Assembly: GCF_024054035.1 (NCBI RefSeq)
Contig: NZ_JAMXQU010000003.1
Span: 186,001-250,000, forward strand
Source: Asaia lannensis NBRC 102526
Lineage (GTDB): Bacteria; Pseudomonadota; Alphaproteobacteria; Acetobacterales; Acetobacteraceae
Direction: 5' to 3'
DNA length: 64,000 nucleotides
Shown here: positions 18,278 to 26,300 of the stretch, in pieces
Layout: each line of letters opens with the position of its first letter
Numbering within the stretch: the stretch's first letter is position 1
Program-made: the position numbers and the translations under genes
The notes under the pieces: generated by a model
Told to the model about the DNA's origin: nothing
The model's database searches: none
What the model saw: the letters and a program-made list of their open reading frames with translations, nothing else

Positions 18278-18434
18278 AATTGTGCACCTGGCTCCGTACG
18301 TAGCAGAAAGCGGTCGATCACAGAGCGCCGGAGACGGATTTTCCAGCCTGCGATGTTGCGCAAGGAAAGGCCGGTCACATACTAAGTCCAGATCGCGCCG
18401 TCCAGATACTCTGGAACAACGGACCCATTTCTGT

Positions 18435-19184
18435 ATGCCTGGAACAACAATGCCGGATCACGCAGCCTCTTCTGTTTCCGATCGCGAGATCGCCCATTTC
18501 GATCAGCTGGCAGCCACGTGGTGGGACCCGAAAGGGCCCATGAAGCCCCTGCATGACATGAACCCGATGCGTACTGAATGGGTCAACGCGCATCTCAAAC
18601 GTCTGACAGCATTGCGGGGCGGGACGCTCTCCCTTCTCGACATCGGCTGCGGCGCAGGGCTGGCCAGCGAGGCCTATGCCCGCATGGGCCACGATGTTCT
18701 TGGCCTCGACGCCTCACCCGAAGGGATACGCGCGGCAGAAGCCCATCTTGCCGATCATCCCCTTCCCCAGAACGCTGGCACCCTCACCTATCGTAACGGC
18801 AGCGCCGAGACACTGCTTACTGAGGGACAGAGTTTCGATGCCGTTTCGGCGCTTGAGGTGATCGAGCATGTCAACGATCCGCAGGAATTTCTCTCCATGC
18901 TGCGTGGCCTGACAAAACCGGGCGGTCTCGTCGCCGTCTCGACGCTCAATCGCACACTTGCCTCTCTCGCCGTAGCCAAGATCGGTGCCGAGTATATCGC
19001 GCGTCTGCTGCCTGTGGGCACGCATGACTGGCAGAAATTCATCCGTCCCGATGAATTGCACAAAATGGGCCGTGCTGCGGGTCTGCGTATGATCGATGTT
19101 GCCGGGATGAGCTACCGCCCGATGCACTGGCGTATCACGCGCGACACCAGCATCAATTACATCACGATGTTCGTACGCGACTGA
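18435..19184 (+). CDS. ubiG: Ubiquinone biosynthesis O-methyltransferase
   Basis: SAM-dependent methyltransferase that carries out both O-methylation steps of ubiquinone synthesis. The 249-residue length fits. The family opening is HFDQLAATWWDPKGPMKPLHDMNP, followed by the SAM motif LLDIGCGAGLASEAYARMG, the FDAVSALEVIEHVNDP block and a C-terminal GMSYRPMHWRIT. The ATG at 18435 or 18450 may be used; frames further upstream overlap lysC and lack conservation. Ubiquinone is the acceptor for Mqo and for periplasmic dehydrogenases of such bacteria. Confidence 0.93.
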   Translation: MPGTTMPDHAASSVSDREIAHFDQLAATWWDPKGPMKPLHDMNPMRTEWVNAHLKRLTALRGGTLSLLDIGCGAGLASEAYARMGHDVLGLDASPEGIRAAEAHLADHPLPQNAGTLTYRNGSAETLLTEGQSFDAVSALEVIEHVNDPQEFLSMLRGLTKPGGLVAVSTLNRTLASLAVAKIGAEYIARLLPVGTHDWQKFIRPDELHKMGRAAGLRMIDVAGMSYRPMHWRITRDTSINYITMFVRD

Positions 19185-19190
19185 AAACAG

Positions 19191-19220
19191 AAAATCCGCC
19201 CCTCACTGGGCGGCTTTTCT
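19191..19220 (+). terminator. Intrinsic terminator of ubiG
   Basis: CCGCCC-CTCACT-GGGCGG stem, preceded by AAAAT and followed by CTTTTCT, seven bases after the ubiG stop. Confidence 0.8.
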
Positions 19221-19227
19221 GCGAACG

Positions 19228-19339
19228 ATGTCTCCCGTCGGCATGACGGGAGACCTCTTCCTTCAACCGAAAGTGTCAGACCCGGACGCCATCAAACCGG
19301 CGATCCGGCTCGATCCGACGAGCCGGACATTGACCGGTT
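19228..19339. repeat. Two inverted repeats downstream of the lactonase gene
   Basis: TCTCCCGTC...GACGGGAGA (19231-19253 region) and a nested palindrome AAACCGG/CCGGTTT enclosing CCGGCTCG/CGAGCCGG (19294-19339) lie just after the lactonase stop. They probably act in 3'-end formation of that minus-strand transcript, though no T tract is seen. Confidence 0.45.
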
Positions 19340-20602
19340 TCAGACTTCTGTATCCATGAAGGCGAAGGTGGTCGGGCTTCCGACAGGCGTGAAGTTTTCA
19401 GTGAAACCGAGCTGACCGCTCGCCTTGTCGACACGGAAGGACGTCACCGCATCGCTTCGCTGGTTGGCGCAGAACAAGAAATTGCCAGACGGATCGAACA
19501 TCATCGCGCGACCGTAATCGGCATGCATCCAGGCTTCATCCTGCAGGGTCAGCGTGCCGTCATCGCCAACCTTGAATACCGCCAGAGAATCGCCGAGGCG
19601 ATTGGAAGCGTATACGAAACGGTCGTCGGCGGAGATCAGGATTTCAGCTGCCAGAGTGCTCCCACGGAAATGTGAGGTCACGGTGCTGACAGATTGCAGA
19701 TTGTTGATCGCACCGGTCTGCGGATCGAAGGCGCTGACAACGATCTTCGAATCCTGCTCGCACAGATTGTACATGAGCTTGCCGGAGCGGTTGAACTGGA
19801 AGTGGCGCGGGGCGCTTCCCGGCGTCATGTCGTAATACGGCACCTTGGCCGGAACGAGTTTGCCCGTCTGCAGGTTGAGCGTCCAGACGTAAACACGGTC
19901 GAGCCCGGCATCGTCTGCAATCACGTATTTGCCGCTCGGATCGCTCTGAATCATGTGCGGATGCGAGCCCGAATGGTCGGAAACGGCAAAATTGCCCTGC
20001 GGATTATCGGCAGCACGCTCAGGCTGACGCGGGCCGGTGTTATGCACGACATCTGTGGCAGGGCCGAGCGATCCATCCGGCCGGATCGGCAGAACAGCGA
20101 CGGAACCGCCCATGTAATTGGCAACCAGCACATAGCGACCGGAGTGGTGCACGCTCAGATGTGCAGGCACAGCACCGCCGGAACTGACAACATTCAGTTT
20201 CTTGAGCGATCCGGTCTTGCGATCGACCGCAAAAGCCGTGACTGACCCGTCCCCATCCTTGTTGAAATCGTCGATCTCGCTGAGCGCATACATAAAGCGT
20301 TTGTCATGCGAGAGCGTAATGAAAGAGGGGCTCGCGATGTCGGTGAACGTCGTTACCGGCGTAAGCACGCCGCTCTGGCGGTCCATTTCGAAAACGGCAA
20401 TACCCTCACCATTGCCTGCTCCTCCCGGAGGAGCGTGCTTGGTGTAACCACCTACAAAGCAGATGGTCTTCGACACAGGCTTTGGCGGCGGCGGCGGTGC
20501 AGCCGGGGCCTGATCGGTGGCGTCCTGCGCCATAGCCGTGCCGCAACTCAGCAGGCCAAGGGTACCCAACGCAAAACTGCGGCGGGAAAGCGTCGTCTTC
20601 AT
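19340..20602 (-). CDS. Exported 7-bladed beta-propeller lactonase (6-phosphogluconolactonase-like family)
   Basis: A 420-residue protein of the YbhE/Pgl lactonase family with an export signal. The N-terminus contains a twin-Arg motif SRRSFALGTLG with a hydrophobic stretch and cleavage near AMA-Q, which suggests Tat export to the periplasm. The mature chain has propeller repeats such as AHLSVHHSGRYVLVANYMGGSVAVLPI, HPHMIQSDPSGKYVIADDAGLDRVYVW, APRHFQFNRSGKLMYNL and DDRFVYASNRLGDSLAVF. Cytosolic members hydrolyse 6-phosphogluconolactone; an exported one is better placed to open glucono-delta-lactone made by PQQ-glucose dehydrogenase. This is inference. Confidence 0.82.
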   Translation of the reverse strand: MKTTLSRRSFALGTLGLLSCGTAMAQDATDQAPAAPPPPPKPVSKTICFVGGYTKHAPPGGAGNGEGIAVFEMDRQSGVLTPVTTFTDIASPSFITLSHDKRFMYALSEIDDFNKDGDGSVTAFAVDRKTGSLKKLNVVSSGGAVPAHLSVHHSGRYVLVANYMGGSVAVLPIRPDGSLGPATDVVHNTGPRQPERAADNPQGNFAVSDHSGSHPHMIQSDPSGKYVIADDAGLDRVYVWTLNLQTGKLVPAKVPYYDMTPGSAPRHFQFNRSGKLMYNLCEQDSKIVVSAFDPQTGAINNLQSVSTVTSHFRGSTLAAEILISADDRFVYASNRLGDSLAVFKVGDDGTLTLQDEAWMHADYGRAMMFDPSGNFLFCANQRSDAVTSFRVDKASGQLGFTENFTPVGSPTTFAFMDTEV

Positions 20603-20637
20603 GATATGCTCTCAAGCTCCTCGGGCGACCATTCGGG

Positions 20638-21177
20638 TCAAGGCAGTTTGCATTCGGGCCCTATGGTGCCGTGGTACCGGGTCCAGGTCTGCGTCTTGCC
20701 GAAAAGGGGAATTCCCAGAATAAATCCGCGCAGCTTGAGCACCTCCGGCGACTCGGTATTGATACGGGCGTCATAGGTACGCCCGGTTTCCGGGTCGAGG
20801 ATATGCCCTCGCCACACGTTTTCATCCTTGATTAGTCGGAAATCGGTGAGCATGACCAGCCCACATTGTGAACGACCCCACACATCCTTGGGAACAGGCC
20901 CATCATATTGCATGCCGATCAGCCGCCCGCAGAGCGTATCGCCGCAATGTCCGATCTGAAACACACCATCGTGATCCTGAGAAAGCCATAGCCCCTCCTC
21001 CGGCGCAGGCGGATTACCGCGTGTCTGAGCCTGTAATGGCGATGCTACCAGAAGCATCGAGGCAAAAAGCGCAAGCGAAACCAGGAAGCCTCGCTTTACC
21101 TGTACACCGCCTGCTGTGCCCTGATCACGAGTCCGAGTGGTCGATCCAGGGTATCGGGGAAAAATCCACGCCTTCAT
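20638..21177 (-). CDS. DUF2147 family exported protein
   Basis: DUF2147 proteins are small periplasmic beta-barrel-like proteins (lipocalin-like) of unknown function. Seen: GLWLSQDHDGVFQIGHCGDTLCGRLIGM, WRGHILDPETGRTYDARI, LKLRGFILGIPLFGKTQTWTR, all typical. A signal peptide (VKRGFLVSLALFASMLLVASPLQAQ) is present but is preceded by about 25 unusual residues, because the only in-frame start codon ahead of it is the ATG at 21177. That makes the gene overlap DUF1178 by 53 bases. Two Cys may form a disulfide. Confidence 0.83.
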   Translation of the reverse strand: MKAWIFPRYPGSTTRTRDQGTAGGVQVKRGFLVSLALFASMLLVASPLQAQTRGNPPAPEEGLWLSQDHDGVFQIGHCGDTLCGRLIGMQYDGPVPKDVWGRSQCGLVMLTDFRLIKDENVWRGHILDPETGRTYDARINTESPEVLKLRGFILGIPLFGKTQTWTRYHGTIGPECKLP

Positions 21178-21577
21178 CTTCGAGCCTTTCCCTCTCGGAG
21201 TCGCTCATCGTGCCATAAATGCCACGCCCGGACTGGCGGTCTCCGTTGTTACGCACATCATGACGCCTCAACGCCTCTTCGGCAAATCTGTCGCCCACAT
21301 CGTCGCACTGCGTCTCTACCGCCCGCCTGAGCGTGCGCAGGGCCATTCTGATCTGATCGGCCTGTGTTACGGCCAGCTCGGGAGGAGCGGAAGGTCGATC
21401 GTCCGACACGGCCCGACGCGCCAGAGCTGGTGCCATCAGGCTTTTCTCGACATCGCTCGCGCCGCATTGCGGACAGGTCACCAGCCCGCCCTGACATTGC
21501 CGATCGAATGATTCTCCATCAGGAAACCAGCCTTCGAACTCGTGTCCCGACGAACAGTGTAACCTGTAGCAGATCAT
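21125..21577 (-). CDS. DUF1178 family protein (predicted zinc-ribbon)
   Basis: A 150-residue cytoplasmic protein. The signature is MICYRLHCSSGHEFEGWFPDGESFDRQ followed by VTCPQCGASDVEKSLMAPAL: Cys residues at C..H...CPQC that would hold a zinc ion. The C-terminus is conserved (RHDVRNNGDRQSGRGIYGTMSDSERERLEDEGVDFSPIPW region). The family is common in Alphaproteobacteria and typically lies downstream of grxC and comF, as here. The start overlaps the grxC stop by four bases (ATGA). Function unknown. Confidence 0.87.
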   Translation of the reverse strand: MICYRLHCSSGHEFEGWFPDGESFDRQCQGGLVTCPQCGASDVEKSLMAPALARRAVSDDRPSAPPELAVTQADQIRMALRTLRRAVETQCDDVGDRFAEEALRRHDVRNNGDRQSGRGIYGTMSDSERERLEDEGVDFSPIPWIDHSDS

Positions 21578-21840
21578 GCCTTGCCGAGAAGTCCGTCCAG
21601 CTTGCCCGATGCATCGAGCTGCATCAGATCCGTGCAGCCACCAAGGCAGACATCGTCGACAAAAATCTGCGGAACCGTGCGACCGCCTCCTGAGCGACGG
21701 ATGGAATCCTGGCGCGCTGTCGTTCCATGAGGCGCATCGATCTCGGTGAAGGGAACATGCTTGGACTGCAGAATCTGGACGGCCCGCACACAATACGGGC
21801 AGCCGAGCTGCGTATAGATCTCGATCTTCTGCACGGTCAT
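21574..21840 (-). CDS. grxC: Glutaredoxin 3
   Basis: Glutathione-dependent thiol-disulfide oxidoreductase, 88 residues. Dithiol active site CPYC at residues 14-17 (LGCPYCVRAVQIL), the cis-Pro segment RTVPQIFVDD and the GSH-binding GGCTDLMQLD-type turn are all present. The ends overlap comF upstream and DUF1178 downstream by four bases each, indicating translational coupling. Confidence 0.95.
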   Translation of the reverse strand: MTVQKIEIYTQLGCPYCVRAVQILQSKHVPFTEIDAPHGTTARQDSIRRSGGGRTVPQIFVDDVCLGGCTDLMQLDASGKLDGLLGKA

Positions 21841-22634
21841 TCCTGTTCCTCGCCTTGACGGCCCTGATCCCCAGCCAGTTTGACGGTTCGCGCCGCCACC
21901 AGAAGGTCGACGCGCCTCGCCCCCGCATTGAGGAGTTGTGTTGCGCAGATGGAGGCGGTTGCGCCAGTGGTCAAGATATCATCGACAAGAACCACATGCC
22001 GGCCAATGATATCGGCCCGTATCGACGGTCTTACGCCGATCGCACCATTGAGCGCTTTCTTCCGATCCTCGGGCGACAGGCGCGCCAGTATGCGCGTGAA
22101 GCGCCGCCGCATCAGCGCATCGGGCAACGCGCGTGCCCCAGCCGTCTTGCGCGCGAGTGCATGAGCCAGCAAGGCAGATTGATTGAACCGCCTTTTCCAG
22201 AAGCGACGTCTATGCAGCGGTACCGGGACGAAAACTTCACCTCCCCTGTCGCCCTCACCAAACGTATCGAGCATGGCGCGTCCCAGAAACGGGACGATAT
22301 CAAGCCGATCGGCATATTTGAGCTGCAGTACCAGACGTCGTGCCGTTCCCTCATAGAGAAAGGCGGCATGTGCCCGGTACCATGGAAAACGCGGTTTCGC
22401 GCAGGAAGGGCAGCGGCCCTCATCGTCAGCATAATCGGCAGATGGCAGGGGCAGCGCGCAATGCGTGCAAGCCAGAACGATCGGGGCGAGCTGTCTGAAG
22501 CACTGGACACAGAGAAGGCCCGGGGCTGTCGTCTCTGCGCCACAGCAAAGACAGACTGGCGGAAAAACCCAGTCCAGAACAGGACGAACAAACGCATTGA
22601 GATGCTTGAGAACAAGACGCTTCACTCCGCGCAA
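21837..22634 (-). CDS. comF: ComF family phosphoribosyltransferase-like protein
   Basis: A 265-residue ComF/GntX protein. N-terminal zinc-binding Cys pairs (VCLCCGAE, CVQCF, CTHCALPLP, CPSCAK) precede a type-I PRTase domain with the PRPP loop VVLVDDILTTGAT. In naturally competent bacteria ComF takes part in DNA uptake; in others the role is unclear. A comM-like gene is also in this window (51,737), but no uptake machinery is. The gene sits in the galU-to-DUF2147 run, six bases after DUF3553. Confidence 0.88.
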   Translation of the reverse strand: MRGVKRLVLKHLNAFVRPVLDWVFPPVCLCCGAETTAPGLLCVQCFRQLAPIVLACTHCALPLPSADYADDEGRCPSCAKPRFPWYRAHAAFLYEGTARRLVLQLKYADRLDIVPFLGRAMLDTFGEGDRGGEVFVPVPLHRRRFWKRRFNQSALLAHALARKTAGARALPDALMRRRFTRILARLSPEDRKKALNGAIGVRPSIRADIIGRHVVLVDDILTTGATASICATQLLNAGARRVDLLVAARTVKLAGDQGRQGEEQE

Positions 22635-22640
22635 GCCCCG

Positions 22641-22817
22641 TCAGTCGATCACAAGCAGTTCAATCAGGGCTGTATTGACCAGCACCTTGCCCTGATTTTC
22701 GAAATTGATCGTCACACGATGCCCGACGACGCTCTGTATCTGCCCGACTCCCCACTCCGGGCATTCCGGATGGGTTACGAGCTGACCGGGTTCATAAAAA
22801 CCGAGATTGCCTCTCAT
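22641..22817 (-). CDS. DUF3553 small protein
   Basis: Fifty-eight residues (MRGNLGFYEPGQLVTHPE...), ATG at 22817 preceded by a strong GGAGGG ribosome site. The VTHPECPEWGVGQIQSVVGHRVTI segment matches the DUF3553 pattern: a small SH3-like beta barrel similar to the CarD/UvrD tail. It lies 42 bases after the phosphohexomutase gene and six bases before comF. Function unknown; protein or nucleic-acid binding is possible by fold analogy. Confidence 0.85.
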   Translation of the reverse strand: MRGNLGFYEPGQLVTHPECPEWGVGQIQSVVGHRVTINFENQGKVLVNTALIELLVID

Positions 22818-22859
22818 GCCTTGCCCTCCCTGTCGAAGGTGGAAACCTGGCCTATCGCG

Positions 22860-24278
22860 TTACTCATCGAACTGGTCATCAACTTGTGGGAACGCGACAC
22901 CCTCTGCCTCGATCATTGCGCCCAGCGCTTCGAGCATGGTCCTGCAGTCACGCATTGTCCTGCCCTCCACACGTGCGACGAGAGCAGGCTGCGTGTTGGA
23001 AGCGCGCAAAAGCCACCATCCTTCGGGGGTCGTCACACGCAGACCGTCGATCAGTGTCATATCGTCGCCCCGCTCCGCGCTTCTGGCAATCAGGCGATCG
23101 ATAATCCCGAATTTCACGTCGTCCGGGCACGGGAACCGTATTTCCGGCGTCACGACAGGTGACGGCAATGCGTCACAAAGCGACGATAGCGGTTCGTTCC
23201 GGCGAGAAAGCAGGTCGATCAGGCGGGTTGCAGCATAAATCCCGTCATCGAAGCCCGGCCAGCAATCCGCAAAAAGGAAATGTCCTGACATTTCGCCTGC
23301 GAATAGCCCGCCCGTTTCGGAAAGTGCCGCCTTCACTTCCGAATGACCGCTCGGGCACATACGCGCCTTACCGCCCATGGCGGCAATGCCGTCGAATAGC
23401 AGGGAAGACATTTTGACATCGCCCAGTATGACCGCACCGGGCGATTCCTGCATAACGGGCTGCGCGAGAAGCAGGGTCAGTTTATCGGCAGGGACCAGAA
23501 CGCCGCGATCATCGAGCACACCGAGGCGATCTGCGTCGCCATCGAACCCGACACCGAGGTCAGCTCCGTTTTCGAGAACTGCCTGCTTGAGCTGGTGCAT
23601 GTTTTCCGGCAGGGTTGGATCGGGATGATGCGCAGGAAACCGGCCATCGACCGCGCTATTCAGCACAAGGTGCTCACCGGGCAGTTTCGCCGTCAGGGCA
23701 GCCAGGACCGGACCGGCGGAGGAATTGACGTTATCCCACACGACACGCAAGGGACGGCCTTCTCCCGACCATCCGGCCCGTACTGCATCCACATAAGCTT
23801 CGATCGCATCGGATACGCTTTGCGGTGCTGGACCGGAGCGATGGGGACAATCGACACCGTGAGAGGCCCGCTGTCCCAGGTCACGAAGTGACGCGCCAAA
23901 AAACGGCCTGTTTTCCAGAACGAGCTTGAACCCGTTGAAATCGAGGGGGTTGTGGCTTCCCGTCACCATAATTGCGCCTGATGCACCCAGACGATGCGCA
24001 GCGTGATAGAGTGCCGGTGTCGGGCAGCACGGCAAGCGCCCTACCGACAGACCGCCACGCACAAGCCCTGCGACAAGCGATGCCTCCAGTGCCGGCGAGG
24101 TCAGACGCCCGTCATGACCTGTCAGCACGTCGGACAGACCGCGCTCACGGAGCACAGACGCAAAAACGACGCCTAGAGCATAGGCGTCGTCCTCACCAAG
24201 CGTCTGACCGACGATTCCGCGAATATCGTATTCCCGCAGAACCGACGGGTCGAAGTCATGCCGAAAAATGGCACGCAT
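22860..24278 (-). CDS. manB: Phosphomannomutase/phosphoglucomutase
   Basis: Four-domain alpha-D-phosphohexomutase of 472 residues that interconverts hexose-1- and hexose-6-phosphates. Seen: YDIRGIVG at the N-terminus, the catalytic phosphoserine loop VTGSHNPLDFNGFKL, the metal loop GFDGDADRLGV, the sugar-binding loop GEMSGH (FAGEMSGHFLF) and the C-terminal phosphate-binding RASNTQPALVARVEG. One base overlap with galU upstream: together they would supply glucose-1-phosphate and UDP-glucose (or GDP-mannose precursors) for exopolysaccharide. AlgC-type dual specificity is likely; the symbol is a family label. Confidence 0.92.
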   Translation of the reverse strand: MRAIFRHDFDPSVLREYDIRGIVGQTLGEDDAYALGVVFASVLRERGLSDVLTGHDGRLTSPALEASLVAGLVRGGLSVGRLPCCPTPALYHAAHRLGASGAIMVTGSHNPLDFNGFKLVLENRPFFGASLRDLGQRASHGVDCPHRSGPAPQSVSDAIEAYVDAVRAGWSGEGRPLRVVWDNVNSSAGPVLAALTAKLPGEHLVLNSAVDGRFPAHHPDPTLPENMHQLKQAVLENGADLGVGFDGDADRLGVLDDRGVLVPADKLTLLLAQPVMQESPGAVILGDVKMSSLLFDGIAAMGGKARMCPSGHSEVKAALSETGGLFAGEMSGHFLFADCWPGFDDGIYAATRLIDLLSRRNEPLSSLCDALPSPVVTPEIRFPCPDDVKFGIIDRLIARSAERGDDMTLIDGLRVTTPEGWWLLRASNTQPALVARVEGRTMRDCRTMLEALGAMIEAEGVAFPQVDDQFDE

Positions 24279-25153
24279 CAGGCATCGGCATATTTCTTGA
24301 TGAAGCCGCGCATGGCATCACGCAGATCGGGGCGCTCAAGCGCGAAGGCGATCTGGGCTTCCAGATAGCCAGCCTTATCGCCGCAGTCATAACGCGTGCC
24401 TTCATAACGCAGGCCGTGGAACGGCGCATGACCGATCATCTTCGCCATTGCGTCCGTGAGCTGCACCTCACCACCCGCACCGCGCTCGAGCTTGGACAGA
24501 TGGGTCATGATCTCAGGGAGCAGCACATAGCGCCCGATGATCGACAGGTTCGAAGGCGCGTCTTCGGGCTTGGGCTTCTCGACCAGCCCCTTGACTTCTA
24601 CCAGCTTACCATCATCGGCGCCGACATCGAGAATACCATAACGGTTGGTATGCTCCTTGGGGACTTCGGAGACCGCGACGACGTTGCCGCCTGTCTGGTT
24701 ATAGACTTCAACCAGCTGGGCAACGCAGCCCTTTTCGCCCTGGACGATGTCATCGGGCAGCAGGATTGCAAACGGATCGTCGCCGATGAACGAGCGGGCG
24801 CACCAGATAGCGTGACCCAGACCCATCGGTTCCTGCTGGCGCACGGCAGCGAGCGAGCCGGCTTCGATCGAGCTCGGCTGAAGCGCCTTGAGCAGATCGT
24901 TTTTACCGCGCTCGCGCAACGTCGTTTCGAGTTCGAACGCAACGTCGAAATAATCGATGAGGCTATCCTTGCCACGTCCCGTGATCAGGCAGAACTGGTC
25001 GATGCCCGCCTTGCGTGCTTCATCGATTGCGTACTGGATAAGCGGGCGGTCGACGACCGGCAGCATCTCTTTGGGCATGGCCTTCGTTGCAGGAAGAAAG
25101 CGTGTCCCCATACCAGCAACGGGCAGTACAGCTTTTCTGAGCGGCTTGATCAC
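24278..25153 (-). CDS. galU: UTP--glucose-1-phosphate uridylyltransferase
   Basis: Makes UDP-glucose from UTP and glucose-1-phosphate for polysaccharide (cellulose, acetan-like polymers) and glycolipid synthesis. The 291-residue protein begins with the nucleotidyl-transfer motif AVLPVAGMGTRFLPATKAMPKEML and has a central GLGHAIWCAR, ILLPDDI and VEKPKPEDAPSNLSIIGRYVL. First gene of a seven-gene leftward run (galU, phosphohexomutase, DUF3553, comF, grxC, DUF1178, DUF2147). Confidence 0.95.
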   Translation of the reverse strand: MIKPLRKAVLPVAGMGTRFLPATKAMPKEMLPVVDRPLIQYAIDEARKAGIDQFCLITGRGKDSLIDYFDVAFELETTLRERGKNDLLKALQPSSIEAGSLAAVRQQEPMGLGHAIWCARSFIGDDPFAILLPDDIVQGEKGCVAQLVEVYNQTGGNVVAVSEVPKEHTNRYGILDVGADDGKLVEVKGLVEKPKPEDAPSNLSIIGRYVLLPEIMTHLSKLERGAGGEVQLTDAMAKMIGHAPFHGLRYEGTRYDCGDKAGYLEAQIAFALERPDLRDAMRGFIKKYADA

Positions 25154-25443
25154 GTTATCCGACCTTTAGATCTCATTGTGTATGCAAAACAGTCTTGAGC
25201 ATTGAGCATATAAATGCAGTCTCTGACTGCGAGTGACCCTACACCATGACTGCTTCCTTGCCACGGGTACTGACAGGGAAGTTCGGCAAAGTGATGGCAT
25301 GCACACAAAATTTCACATTAATACGACTGGTTAATAATTTAACACATGAACGAAAGTTCATTTCGTAATGAAATTTTTTTGATTTTGGATTTTTGGTTTT
25401 TCTGAGGACTGGCACCCCCGTGAGGGGGTGCTACCAGTTCCTA
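25154..25443. other. Region between galU and tRNA-Leu
   Basis: About 290 bases with no gene. The middle (25,310-25,400) is unusually A+T-rich (ATTAATACGACTGG, TTAATAATTTAACAC, GAAATTTTTTTG), suggesting promoter or UP-element DNA for galU, although no consensus pair is clear. The right end holds the hairpin described separately. Confidence 0.45.
25408..25438. terminator. Hairpin downstream of tRNA-Leu
   Basis: ACTGGCACCCCC-GTGA-GGGGGTGC-TA-CCAGT, a very stable stem 6 bases beyond the tRNA 3' end. For minus-strand transcription no T tract follows; it may end the tRNA transcript or act as a processing boundary. Confidence 0.6.
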
Positions 25444-25529
25444 TGGTGCGGTCGAGAAGACTCGAACTTCCACGGGGTTGCCCCCACAAGCACCTCAAGC
25501 TTGCGCGTCTACCATTCCGCCACGACCGC
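25444..25529 (-). tRNA. tRNA-Leu (anticodon GAG)
   Basis: An 86-base type II tRNA with long variable arm. Acceptor GCGGTCG/CGACCGC, D loop AATGGTAGACGC, anticodon stem CAAGC/GCTTG with loop TTGAGGT (GAG, plus-strand 25494-25496), variable arm stem GGGGCAACCCC-type, T arm GTTCGAGTC and encoded CCA. Confidence 0.95.
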
Positions 25530-25576
25530 ATCGTGACAAGCGGGCCGCTCTGGGCGATACCGCTCGTGTGAAGGGG

Positions 25577-25605
25577 GCTATAGCCGATGAGTGATGACCA
25601 GGCAA
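25577..25605 (-). promoter_or_regulatory. Predicted sigma70 promoter for tRNA-Leu
   Basis: Read leftward, TTGCCT (25605-25600) and TATAGC (25582-25577) are separated by 17 bases and lead to the tRNA after about 40 bases. The element overlaps the first codons of lipB on the other strand. Confidence 0.4.
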
Positions 25606-26300
25606 TCGCCGAAAAGGCGTTTTTTGAGAAAATCTTATGGAAAAAGGAGAAAGATCCCGTTTCCTACGATACCGCGCTGGAGACGATGCAGCAGCGCGCC
25701 GCATCCATACATACGGGTGAAGCCGGAGAACTGCTCTGGTTTCTGGAGCATCCCAGACTTTACACGGCCGGAACCTCAGCCAAGGCAGAGGATCTGATCA
25801 ATCCCGATGGACTTCCAACCTTCGAGGCAGGCCGCGGCGGTCAGTGGACCTATCACGGTCCAGGTCAGCGCATTGTCTATGTCATGCTCGATCTGCAGCG
25901 CGCCCATGGGCCGACCCCTGCCCGCGATCTGCGCAGCTTCGTGCAGAGCCTGGAAAAATGGATCATGGCCAGCCTGGCATCGCTTGGCATCGACAGCCGG
26001 ACGGAATGCGGCCGAATCGGTGTATGGACAGATGATCCCATAACCGGTCTCGAAGCGAAGATCGCTGCTATCGGCATCAGGGTCAGCCGCTGGGTGTCCT
26101 GGCACGGCATATCGATCAATCTTGACCCCGCCCTGGACGATTTCTCCGGCATTATCCCCTGCGGAATCAGGGATTACGGCGTGACGAGTATCAGCCGGTT
26201 CGCACCGGGCCTCACCATGAGCGATCTCGATGAGGCCCTTCTACGGCACTGGCCTCAGTTCTTCGGGGCGATACCGTGCGCTGACACATCGGAGAACTGA
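25587..26300 (+). CDS. lipB: Octanoyltransferase (lipoate biosynthesis)
   Basis: Transfers octanoyl groups from acyl carrier protein to lipoyl domains of 2-oxoacid dehydrogenases and GcvH. The 237-residue protein shows LLWFLEHPRLYTAGTSA, the glycine-rich RGGQWTYHGPGQRIVYVMLDL, Lys in GLEAKIAAIGIRV and the catalytic Cys in GIIPCGIRDYGVTS. Its 3' end overlaps the tail of the LolA-like gene (opposite strand) by 46 bases. The gene's 5' end doubles as the tRNA-Leu promoter region. Confidence 0.94.
   Translation: MSDDQAIAEKAFFEKILWKKEKDPVSYDTALETMQQRAASIHTGEAGELLWFLEHPRLYTAGTSAKAEDLINPDGLPTFEAGRGGQWTYHGPGQRIVYVMLDLQRAHGPTPARDLRSFVQSLEKWIMASLASLGIDSRTECGRIGVWTDDPITGLEAKIAAIGIRVSRWVSWHGISINLDPALDDFSGIIPCGIRDYGVTSISRFAPGLTMSDLDEALLRHWPQFFGAIPCADTSEN

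Noticed and set aside
18162-18434. N-terminal extension of ubiG overlapping lysC
   Set aside because: The extra 91 residues are Arg/Ser-rich, not conserved and overlap lysC; conserved sequence begins at the 18435 start.
18278-18434. Lysine riboswitch upstream of lysC
   Set aside because: The 157-base gap is too short for the structured lysine riboswitch and shows no matching conserved core.
21578-21928. 117-residue extension before DUF1178
   Set aside because: It lies antiparallel in frame to grxC and comF, shows no family pattern, and the DUF1178 motif starts at the ATG 21577 with a four-base overlap to grxC.
25310-25400. Mobile element in the A+T-rich patch near galU
   Set aside because: No inverted repeats, transposase frame or target duplications are seen; promoter DNA is the simpler reading.
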